From: Candidatus Methanoprimaticola hominis
GTDB taxonomy: Archaea > Thermoplasmatota > Thermoplasmata > Methanomassiliicoccales > Methanomethylophilaceae
Assembly (NCBI GenBank): GCA_006954465.1
Contig: LVVU01000077.1
Location: 1 to 6,023 of the forward strand
DNA: 6,023 nt
Reading direction: 5' to 3'
In this document: positions 1-5,382 of the stretch, one piece after another
How the letters are laid out: every line of letters starts with the position of its first letter
Position numbering within the stretch: the first letter of the stretch is position 1
Position numbers and translations under genes: made by a program
Notes under the pieces: model-generated
Told to the model about the DNA's origin: nothing
The model's input: the letters and a program-made list of their open reading frames with translations, nothing else
The model's database searches: none

Positions 1-158
1 GTATCCTCCTGGATGTCGTAGACATCCTTCTGAGGATACTCGACCTGCTGTAAGGCAGGTCGTGGCCTGGCCCGGCTTATGGGGCCTGCCCCTTTCCCTT
101 CACCCGGATCGGGGTATTACCGACTCCTCCCCGTCTTCGGGAAGTGGATGGGGAGGAG
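1..158. other. Cluster of four GC-rich stem-loops, possible structured RNA, cut by the window edge
   Basis: No protein gene is apparent here. Four inverted repeats follow one another: 1-8 with 32-39 (8 bp, enclosing a second stem 11-17 with 21-27); 41-48 with 55-62 (8 bp, 6-nt loop); 69-73 with 82-86 (5 bp, extended by 64-66 with 88-90); and 124-132 with 150-158 (9 bp, enclosing CTTC/GAAG). All the arms quoted are perfect. Such density in a non-coding stretch suggests a structured RNA, but I cannot name the family or decide the strand. A TATA-like element at 160-168 could drive a leftward transcript beginning near 137. Alternatives are a terminator region of a gene to the left or an element-boundary structure. 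Confidence 0.35.
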
Positions 159-159
159 G

Positions 160-168
160 ATATAAATA
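160..168. promoter_or_regulatory. TATA-like box with ambiguous direction
   Basis: The sequence ATATAAATA abuts the 9-bp stem at 124-158. Read on the + strand it has a purine-rich upstream flank, as a BRE would, and predicts a start near 190. Read on the - strand it gives TATTTATAT, close to the archaeal TATA consensus, and predicts a start near 137 within the stem-loop cluster. It lies too far from the ATG at 315 to give a leaderless mRNA for that gene, which has its own better-placed box. Confidence 0.35.
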
Positions 169-264
169 CATTACCTTAGAACATACGATTGCAATTTTGT
201 TATCATACTGACTGAAACCTTCGTCACCATTAACCAGTTTGTTGATTGATGTGATATTTGGCTA

Positions 265-270
265 TTTTTT
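265..270 (+). terminator. T6 run, possible oligo-T terminator
   Basis: A run of six T residues lies in the AT-rich stretch 171-314, which holds no recognisable gene. Archaeal polymerase often terminates at short T runs without a hairpin. If a rightward transcript starts from the TATA-like box at 160-168, this run could end it before the ATPase promoter. It may equally be ordinary AT-rich promoter background. Confidence 0.2.
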
Positions 271-284
271 AGTCATTAATATCC

Positions 285-294
285 ATTAAATATA
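285..294 (+). promoter_or_regulatory. TATA box of the ATPase/TOPRIM operon
   Basis: ATTAAATATA is centred about 25 bp upstream of the ATG at 315, the spacing expected between an archaeal TATA box and the transcription start. The mRNA would therefore begin at or next to the start codon. No Shine-Dalgarno sequence precedes the ATG, which fits a leaderless transcript. Confidence 0.55.
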
Positions 295-314
295 ACAATC
301 GCATTCTCAACCAT

Positions 315-1574
315 ATGTTGCGTTCGATGGAATTGGAGAATTTCCAATCTTTCAGTCAGATCGAATTAGACCTGAGCGGCAAGAACGGTTCAGTCAAGAA
401 TCATGCATTCATCTATGGTGAGAACGGTTCTGGAAAGAGCAATCTGATCAACGCTGTTTTCCTACTGAAAGTATGCTCCGGATCCCTTAGAAAACTGAAA
501 GAGAATCCCGGGATTAATCTTCCATCATCCCCTCCAGATGATGATTTAAAACAACTAGCCAAGGATCTACACATGATCGGTTCCGAAGAAACGATGAAAC
601 TCGCTTATACGTTCTTCATCGATGGATCCGATGCCAGATACTCGATAGAATTCGATAAAGACGGCACCCTCATCAAAGAGGTCTTGGAGAACAGGATCAA
701 CAGTCGCAGAGGTGTACTATTCAGATTGGAGTCCGGAGAGGAACCGTTCTTCGTCCGTGGACTTCTGAAGGACAAAAGATTGAGGGACAAGATCAAGAGC
801 GAGATTGCACAGTATTGGGGCAAACGTTCATTGATATGCATAATGAATGAGGATCTCAGAGAGAGCAATCTCCAATTCATCGATGAAAATGTCAACAAGA
901 ATCTCTTGAATTTCATACAGGAGATCAATTCTACGATAGTGGATACCAGATCATTCCCTATCGTGATGGCCGGTATCGATATGCCCAAAGGGCATATCAG
1001 ATCCGATAGAGGGATGGACCTGGATATCATCCAAAATATAGTCTCCAGCTTCTTCTCCAGATTGTATACCGACATCACTGGTGCGTTCTTCAAGAAGGAG
1101 ATAAATGGCGAATTCATCGATTATGAGTTGTTCTTCCAAAAAAGGATATCCGGCAAAATCCGCGACATCCCCGCATCCTGGGAATCAACCGGCACCCGGA
1201 AGATGATACATCTTATGTCCGCCCTCATCTCGTGTGTCCAGGGAGGATGCGTATTCATCGACGAGATGGACACGGGAGTTCATGATCTTCTTATCTCCGG
1301 CGTCATCGAACAGACCATCCCTGATATCAAGGGACAGCTCGTGGCCACCACACACAACACGTGTCTGATGGACGAACTCGATGCCAACAGCGTATATGTT
1401 ATAGGCGTGGACATGGACGGATTCAAGAAGATCCGTTGCGTCTCCTCGATAGAGAGGATCAGAAAAGCGAACAGCATTCGTCACAAGTACTATGAAGGAA
1501 ACTTCATGGGAATCCCTTATATCGCCGACCTCGGACTTCCTGGAATCGCCGAGATGAGCAAGGTGGACGAATGA
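315..1574 (+). CDS. RloA-like (COG1106, AAA15 type) ABC-fold ATPase, likely defence module sensor
   Basis: This 419-residue protein has the layout of COG1106 ATPases. An N-terminal strand (LRSMELENFQSF) precedes the Walker A motif GENGSGKS at residues 35-42. A long divergent middle section follows. Then come the signature-like ESTGT at 290-294, the Walker B motif FIDEMD at 314-319 and the H-loop TTHN at 345-348. The tail YYEGNFMGIP (392-401) matches the YLxGxFGxxP type ending of this family. The ATG at 315 keeps the conserved N-terminal strand and sits 25 bp after a TATA box; M5 is a less likely alternative. It overlaps the next gene by four bases (ATGA). Such ATPases usually work with a nuclease-like partner in phage defence (RloA, AbiLi, PARIS AriA); a defence role here is inferred. 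GC is about 37% in sampled 60-base lines of the first two thirds and 50-55% in the last third. Confidence 0.9.
   Translation: MLRSMELENFQSFSQIELDLSGKNGSVKNHAFIYGENGSGKSNLINAVFLLKVCSGSLRKLKENPGINLPSSPPDDDLKQLAKDLHMIGSEETMKLAYTFFIDGSDARYSIEFDKDGTLIKEVLENRINSRRGVLFRLESGEEPFFVRGLLKDKRLRDKIKSEIAQYWGKRSLICIMNEDLRESNLQFIDENVNKNLLNFIQEINSTIVDTRSFPIVMAGIDMPKGHIRSDRGMDLDIIQNIVSSFFSRLYTDITGAFFKKEINGEFIDYELFFQKRISGKIRDIPASWESTGTRKMIHLMSALISCVQGGCVFIDEMDTGVHDLLISGVIEQTIPDIKGQLVATTHNTCLMDELDANSVYVIGVDMDGFKKIRCVSSIERIRKANSIRHKYYEGNFMGIPYIADLGLPGIAEMSKVDE
1561..1565 (+). promoter_or_regulatory. Ribosome binding site of the TOPRIM-like gene
   Basis: AGGTG, complementary to the archaeal 16S 3' end, lies inside the ATPase gene five bases before the ATG at 1571. 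Together with the ATGA overlap it supports this start and translational coupling of the two genes. Confidence 0.6.
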
Positions 1575-2095
1575 CTCTGTTCGTTGCGGTAGAACACGGC
1601 GAGTGTGAGATCATACTATGCAAGTTCATATCGCTCTGGTTACGTACAGATGTGGTCCCGGTTTCCAAAGCGAACGGTTCTGAAACAATATCCTTACGCG
1701 AATCTGAAGAATACCTGTGTCAAGGACCGTTCAAGGACCTGAAATCTCTAAACAGGTATTACCGTGACTACAAGAAAGGCAGATCAACCAAGAATCTGAA
1801 GATGGATGAAATCACAATATTTGTGATCATGGATGTGGACGGTGACCGCTTAAGTGCCAAATCATTCAGATCCAGGGATCTGTTCAAGAACTCGCCGTTC
1901 TACAGTCGCATCGTCCCCATCATGAACGACCCGAATCTCGACCAAATCCTGAAATCCGCCGGTTATGAAATAGACGGAAGGAAGAAACCCGAGTCATACC
2001 GGAGGGCATTGGAGAATGTAGGATCCATCCAGGAGTTCTGCAACTCCCTGAAAGGACTCGATACAGATCTGCCGACCATGATCGATGCGATATAG
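1571..2095 (+). CDS. Small RloB/TOPRIM-like protein, putative effector paired with the ATPase
   Basis: The 174-residue product has TOPRIM-like hallmarks. A first strand and turn reads LFVAVEHGECE (3-13), with E8 placed as the catalytic acid. A second strand, IFVIMDVDGD (83-92), carries a DxD motif (D88, D90, then D92). A following segment, PIMNDPNLDQIL (116-127), resembles the SNPxFExWL segment of RloB proteins. In that family the acidic residues bind Mg2+ and support nucleic-acid cleavage; activity here is inferred. At 174 residues it is shorter than RloB proteins as I know them (around 200 or more). It starts within the ATPase stop codon (ATGA) with an AGGTG ribosome site, so both are made from one mRNA. 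The stop is TAG; read-through would add only nine residues before TGA at 2120. It could instead be an unrelated DxD protein; the call rests on motifs and on the neighbour. Confidence 0.62.
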   Translation: MTLFVAVEHGECEIILCKFISLWLRTDVVPVSKANGSETISLRESEEYLCQGPFKDLKSLNRYYRDYKKGRSTKNLKMDEITIFVIMDVDGDRLSAKSFRSRDLFKNSPFYSRIVPIMNDPNLDQILKSAGYEIDGRKKPESYRRALENVGSIQEFCNSLKGLDTDLPTMIDAI

Positions 2096-2153
2096 AAGCA
2101 CTGTCCGCATTTCCAGCCATGATATCCATCAGGCGTCGAAATGCCGTAACCGA

Positions 2154-2189
2154 CCCGAGGATGCGAAAGTATGATTCGTCACCCTCGGG
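2154..2189. terminator. Stem-loop in the convergent spacer, candidate bidirectional terminator
   Basis: CCCGAGG (2154-2160) and CCTCGGG (2183-2189) form a perfect 7-bp outer stem. GCGAA (2163-2167) and TTCGT (2175-2179) extend it with one G-T pair around a 7-nt loop. It lies between two genes that converge, so it would fall at the end of both transcripts. The downstream flank on the + strand is pyrimidine-rich but has no long T run. The rest of 2096-2281 has only a weak repeat (2245-2249 with 2271-2275) and no gene that I can see. Confidence 0.35.
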
Positions 2190-2281
2190 CCTCTTCTATC
2201 CGATGTCTTCCTTCTCCCATTCCAACCTACACTGCTATACCCCAACGGGTGACTGGAAAGCAGGTGAAAGCCCGTAACGGC

Positions 2282-3244
2282 TCAATCCCTCTCGCATCTT
2301 ATGAATCCCGAGCACGGAACGACCTCGATCCCGTGATCGGCCCAGCGGTCGCAGATCAGATTGATGCCGAGGCTGTCGGAGGGCATGTGTCCGCTGACCA
2401 CGAGATTCACGTTCGCCTCCTTGGCGGCATCGTAGTGGCTGTCCGGGAAGTGCATCCCCACGACGGTCCCCACCCCCGCCCTCGAGAGGGCCTCGTACAT
2501 CGACTTCGGACCGGAGGTCCCTCCGGTCATCTTGCACAGGATCCTGCCGCACCTGGAGTCCTTGCGCCCGACCATGATCCTCGGACGGGCGTTGCTCCTC
2601 GCGGCCTCGCGGTACTCCGGCTCCTTCATCAGGACGTCGACGATATCCCCGAGGGTCCTGGGGCGGGCCTCCTCGAACAGTCCTGTCAGATATGACTGGA
2701 CCATGTTGTCCGCCGCCGAATGGACGTTGAAGAGAGGGATCCCCAGGAGCCTGGCGGCGTCCACGGCCTGGTTGTGGTTCACCCCCATGATGTTCCTGAG
2801 GGCCTCGTCCGTGCGCGGACCCATGATGCCTTCGGCGACGTTGATCGGAACCCCTTCGCTGTGGAACATGTCCGCCTGCATGGACATGACCTTCGGGAAC
2901 AAGACGCGGGACGATCCCAGAGGATGATGGGCGACGACCGCGTCGATCCTCTCCCCCTTCTCCCTCAGCCTATCGGCGAGAAGGACCTCGCCGGTTCCGA
3001 TGTCGATGCCCCACATCAGCCTCTCCGCCTCGGCTTCGCGGGCCTCGTCTGCACCGTATGAGAAGCGGCAGTCGAAGTACGGGTTCCAGAGGCGTTCGGC
3101 GTCGAACAGCTCCTTCTCGGAGTCGTCGGAGGAGTCGTACTCCTTCCTGGCCTCGTCCAGGACGCGGCGGACCTCGTCGTCGGGACGGGGGTCCTTGGAC
3201 ATCCCCAGCTTGATCGCCAGCTCGTAGGCCTCGTAGATCTTCAT
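2282..3244 (-). CDS. NIF3-family dinuclear metal-binding protein
   Basis: The product is 320 residues from the ATG at 3244. NIF3 hallmarks appear in order: AHHPLG (H106, H107), NVHSAADN (H175, D179) and SGHMPSD (H285, D289). In the E. coli homologue YbgI the metal ligands are two adjacent His, one Asp and a late His-x3-Glu; here the last Glu appears as Asp. Family members form hexameric rings with a two-metal site, and their cellular reaction is poorly defined. The first 75 or so residues are charged and do not resemble the usual NIF3 N-terminus. A TTG at 3271 would add nine residues (KDRRGRPP region) and has a purine-rich upstream stretch; the ATG is preferred because good third-position GC begins there. 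It is the last gene of the exporter-MarR operon and is overlapped by the MarR frame. A link to a MarR-controlled exporter is unexpected. Confidence 0.88.
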   Translation of the reverse strand: MKIYEAYELAIKLGMSKDPRPDDEVRRVLDEARKEYDSSDDSEKELFDAERLWNPYFDCRFSYGADEAREAEAERLMWGIDIGTGEVLLADRLREKGERIDAVVAHHPLGSSRVLFPKVMSMQADMFHSEGVPINVAEGIMGPRTDEALRNIMGVNHNQAVDAARLLGIPLFNVHSAADNMVQSYLTGLFEEARPRTLGDIVDVLMKEPEYREAARSNARPRIMVGRKDSRCGRILCKMTGGTSGPKSMYEALSRAGVGTVVGMHFPDSHYDAAKEANVNLVVSGHMPSDSLGINLICDRWADHGIEVVPCSGFIRCERD

Positions 3245-3740
3245 GGGAGGGCGACCGCGCCGATCCTTCAATATCCTTCCCGCCGGAGGAGCCGTCGGAG
3301 GAGATGTCCATCATCAGGGCGGTGGCCTCCGAGACCATGTCGATGAACTCCCTCGTCCTCTCGGGACCGTGGACCTCCTCAAGGGAGGAGACGATCCTCT
3401 GGAGGACCTCCTCCTCGAAGCGGTACACGTCGCGTACATCGTCGGTCAGTTCGAGGTACGCCCTGCGGCCGTCCTCCTGGTCCCTTATCCTGCGGACCAT
3501 GCCGCGGTCCACAAGCCTGTTGACCCTCACCGTTGCGGTGGGCTTGGTGACGCACGCGGCCTCGGCGAGCCTGGACAGGGTGCATCCCTCCATCTCCGAG
3601 ATCGTGTCGAGGAAGAGGGCGTCCTTGTAGGATATCGATGTATCCACGGTTCCGGCACAGGAGCCGTTGATGATCCTCAGCTCCATCATCGATCCGACCG
3701 ATAGAAGCCTCGCCAGCTTCCTACCGCCGTCGGTGTTCAT
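2970..3740 (-). CDS. MarR-family transcriptional regulator with an abnormal C-terminal extension
   Basis: The first 165 or so residues form a complete MarR protein: an N-terminal dimerisation helix, a winged helix-turn-helix (about 37-100) with recognition helix TKPTATVRVNRL (65-76), and the wing DQEDGRRAYLELT (87-99). C-terminal dimerisation helices end near residue 146. MarR proteins bind palindromes as dimers and release DNA when a small ligand binds. The start ATG overlaps the exporter stop as ATGA and has an AGGAGGT ribosome site. The frame then stays open to a TAG at 2970, giving 256 residues, of which about 91 overlap the NIF3 gene in another frame and are Arg/Gly/Pro-rich, as expected of an out-of-frame reading. 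The true end is probably near 3250; the extra open stretch may reflect a lost stop or a frameshift. The likely target is the palindrome at 5165-5188. Confidence 0.85.
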   Translation of the reverse strand: MNTDGGRKLARLLSVGSMMELRIINGSCAGTVDTSISYKDALFLDTISEMEGCTLSRLAEAACVTKPTATVRVNRLVDRGMVRRIRDQEDGRRAYLELTDDVRDVYRFEEEVLQRIVSSLEEVHGPERTREFIDMVSEATALMMDISSDGSSGGKDIEGSARSPSHEDLRGLRAGDQAGDVQGPPSRRRGPPRPGRGQEGVRLLRRLREGAVRRRTPLEPVLRLPLLIRCRRGPRSRGGEADVGHRHRNRRGPSRR

Positions 3741-5125
3741 TCCGACCTCCTGTCCGTCCTGAGGACGTAGGAGAAGACCAGGGCGGCGAAGGAGATCGCG
3801 GCGAACACGGCGGCGCAGAACACGAATCCGTCCATGAACACGTCCATTCCGACATCGGCTATGGAGCCGGAACCGGCTCCGGAACCGAATCCGAAGAGAC
3901 CCGCTACCAATGCGGTACCGAGCGCGGAGCTGAAGTACATGATGAAGGAGATCATCGACGAGCCGGAGCCCTTGTCCTCCTCGTCGAGGGCGTCGACTAT
4001 CCTGGCGCCCATCGGTCCCCCTCCGACACCCCAGACGGTTCCGCAGACGAGAAGGGAGATTGCGATGACGATCAACGGGGAATCCTCGTTCCACAGGAAG
4101 AGCAGGAGCATGAACGTCACCAGGAGAGCGCATGCGATGATGGCGAAGGGGCGGTCCCCCAGCTTGTCGGATTTCCTCCCCGATATCAGGCAGCAGGCTA
4201 TCATCGAGACCGCCTGGAGCGAGAGGAAGAGCCCGCTCTCCAGGGTCTCGAACTCCATGATCTTCCTCAGGAAGAACGGCACGAGGTAGATGATGCCCAT
4301 GATGGCCATGTTCACCAGCATGTAGGCCACGACGGCCATGTCGAAATCCCTGTTGCGGAACAGCCTGAGCTCCAGCACCGGGCTGGCCCTCCCCCGCTCG
4401 TACATCATGAACACGACGAAGAGAATCAGACATCCCGCAAGAGCGGCGATGCCGGCGGCGTTGAATCCGACGGACGGGACCCTCTCGATGGCGAACAATC
4501 CGAGGATGATGGATGCGAACAGGAGGATCGAACCGACGGCATCCAGGTCCCCCTCCTGAAGACCGCCGTCCTTCGGGACGGCCCTGCTGGCCATCAGGAT
4601 CGCGATGACCCCTATCGGGACGTTGATGAAGAAGATCCAATGCCACGAGATGAACTCGGTCAGGAGCGCACCCATCGTGGGTCCCACAGCGACTCCGATC
4701 GACGTCCCGAGAACGACAAGGGACATCGCCAGTCCGAGGTGCTCCCTCGGAAGGAACTTCACTCCGAGCATCACCGCCGACGAGGCGAGCATCGCGGCCC
4801 CGATGCCTTGGAAGGCGCGGCTGGCAAGGAGCAGAGGGAAGGTGGGCGACAGGCCGCAGAACAGCGATCCCAACGTGAAGACGGCCATCCCGCAGATCAG
4901 GACCTTCTTTATGGCGCCCTTGTCGCAGATCCTGCCGAAGACGAGGATCAGTCCGGCCATCATCAGAAAATAGACGGTGACCACCCATGATGTATCCCCT
5001 GTGCCTATCCCGAAGGACGTGGCGATATCCGGCAATGCGACATTGACGATAGTTCCGTCCAATCCGTCCAGGAACATGCTGATCGCGATGGTGGCGAGCA
5101 GCAGCCCGTAGCCTTCCTTACTCAT
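3737..5125 (-). CDS. MFS drug exporter of the DHA2 (EmrB/QacA) type, 14 transmembrane segments
   Basis: The 462-residue protein has about 14 hydrophobic segments, the number typical of DHA2 transporters rather than 12-helix MFS proteins. Family motifs are clear: LDGTIVNVALP in helix 1 (22-32), motif A as GRICDKGAIKK (64-74), R103 with QGIG (106-109) in helix 4, and the antiporter motif C as GVAVGPTMGA (144-153) followed by WHWIFFINVPIG. Members use the proton gradient to expel drugs, bile salts or other amphiphilic compounds across the cytoplasmic membrane; the substrate here is unknown. The ATG at 5125 lies 26 bp from a TATA box and has no ribosome site, so it is probably leaderless. A Gly/Ser-rich loop (412-421) precedes the last helix. 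It is the first gene of the operon with a MarR regulator, and an operator-like palindrome lies upstream, which implies ligand-induced expression. Confidence 0.95.
   Translation of the reverse strand: MSKEGYGLLLATIAISMFLDGLDGTIVNVALPDIATSFGIGTGDTSWVVTVYFLMMAGLILVFGRICDKGAIKKVLICGMAVFTLGSLFCGLSPTFPLLLASRAFQGIGAAMLASSAVMLGVKFLPREHLGLAMSLVVLGTSIGVAVGPTMGALLTEFISWHWIFFINVPIGVIAILMASRAVPKDGGLQEGDLDAVGSILLFASIILGLFAIERVPSVGFNAAGIAALAGCLILFVVFMMYERGRASPVLELRLFRNRDFDMAVVAYMLVNMAIMGIIYLVPFFLRKIMEFETLESGLFLSLQAVSMIACCLISGRKSDKLGDRPFAIIACALLVTFMLLLFLWNEDSPLIVIAISLLVCGTVWGVGGGPMGARIVDALDEEDKGSGSSMISFIMYFSSALGTALVAGLFGFGSGAGSGSIADVGMDVFMDGFVFCAAVFAAISFAALVFSYVLRTDRRSE
3745..3751 (-). promoter_or_regulatory. 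Strong ribosome binding site of the MarR gene
   Basis: On the minus strand AGGAGGT lies four bases before the ATG at 3740, inside the end of the exporter gene. It fixes the MarR start and supports coupled translation of exporter and regulator. Confidence 0.75.
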
Positions 5126-5147
5126 CGTCGCGCGGCATCTGTTAGAA

Positions 5148-5155
5148 TTATTAAA
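5148..5155 (-). promoter_or_regulatory. TATA box of the exporter-MarR-NIF3 operon
   Basis: On the minus strand TTTAATAA is centred about 26 bp from the ATG at 5125, predicting a transcript that begins at or near the start codon. The flanking bases 5142-5157 (TTAGA, four bases, then TTAAACC) partly resemble one operator copy, so a regulator bound here would block TBP. Confidence 0.55.
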
Positions 5156-5164
5156 CCATTCCGT

Positions 5165-5188
5165 TTTGATTAGATTGCTCTAACCAAA
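5165..5188. promoter_or_regulatory. Candidate MarR operator palindrome
   Basis: The site reads TTTG-n-TTAGA-n4-TCTAA-n-CAAA. All nine base pairs of the arms match and only one inner position per side breaks the symmetry. Its size (24 bp) and AT-rich twofold symmetry fit the sites bound by MarR dimers. It lies 10 bp upstream of the exporter TATA box, about 40-63 bp before the ATG, where a bound protein could hinder TFB recruitment or act positively. The MarR gene is in the controlled operon, so autoregulation is the simplest reading. Confidence 0.6.
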
Positions 5189-5241
5189 TAACCAGAACCG
5201 ACTGTCAAATGATCGTGTTCGACTCGTGGACCCTTGAGTAG

Positions 5242-5279
5242 CGTCGGAAATCCGTGTAAGTTGACACCTATTTCCGACG
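5242..5279. repeat. Long inverted repeat (stem-loop) in the divergent region
   Basis: CGTCGGAAAT (5242-5251) and ATTTCCGACG (5270-5279) are perfect 10-bp arms. Inside, GTGT (5254-5257) and ACAC (5264-5267) add four pairs around a 6-nt loop. It lies about 105-140 bp upstream of the RFC gene and about 120-150 bp upstream of the exporter, outside both core promoters. It could be a protein-binding palindrome, part of a small RNA, or the end of a transcript. Confidence 0.5.
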
Positions 5280-5304
5280 ATGCGACAGCGCAGTTGCGTC
5301 ATCG
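5278..5304. repeat. Second stem-loop abutting the first
   Basis: CGAT (5278-5281) pairs with ATCG (5301-5304), and GCGAC (5282-5286) with GTTGC (5293-5297) through one G-T pair, leaving a 3-nt bulge (5298-5300) and a 6-nt loop. It shares two bases with the preceding repeat. Two adjoining stem-loops in a 257-bp intergenic region are more suggestive of a structured RNA or compound site than either alone. Confidence 0.35.
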
Positions 5305-5348
5305 AACACCCAACAGCCGGTTCTGAACAATGCCTGGAGCGACAATCC

Positions 5349-5354
5349 TATTAT
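5349..5354 (+). promoter_or_regulatory. Candidate TATA box of the RFC gene
   Basis: TATTAT is centred about 31 bp before the ATG at 5383, so transcription would begin a few bases upstream of the start codon. No Shine-Dalgarno sequence precedes the ATG. ATATTAA at 5364-5370 is a better AT match but is too close to the start codon to serve as its TATA box. Confidence 0.35.
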
Positions 5355-5382
5355 CCTTTGGGGATATTAACGACCGGTTCCC

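Noticed and set aside
41..92. 3' end of an RNase P RNA on the + strand, suggested by CCGGCTTAT at 72-80
   Set aside because: The nearly invariant ACAGAA-type bases just before this element are absent, and no other RNase P core element is visible in the bases to its left.
2226..2243. tRNA 5' half on the minus strand (GGGGTATAGCAGTG resembles a D-arm)
   Set aside because: No anticodon arm, T-loop (GTTCGAATC type) or acceptor match follows; it is at most a chance likeness.
2171..2695. Rightward open frame of 174 codons, with others at 3243-3704 and 5280-5705
   Set aside because: They overlap clearly recognisable genes in other frames, have Arg/Pro/His-rich low-information composition, and show no motif or ribosome site.
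3863..3880. Palindrome GGAGCCGG-AA-CCGGCTCC as a regulatory hairpin
   Set aside because: It lies inside the exporter gene and comes from codons for a Gly/Ser-rich loop, so repeated GGC/TCC-type codons explain it.
2970..4988. A 672-codon open frame on the minus strand
   Set aside because: Only its middle (from 3740) is a gene, the MarR regulator. The upstream part is an Arg/Gly/Pro-rich reading of the exporter in the wrong frame, and the last part is a wrong-frame reading of NIF3.
5317..5380. Direct repeat CCGGTTC (5317-5323 and 5374-5380) upstream of the RFC gene
   Set aside because: Seven bases in a GC-rich genome is near chance, the copies lack flanking similarity, and the second touches the start codon.
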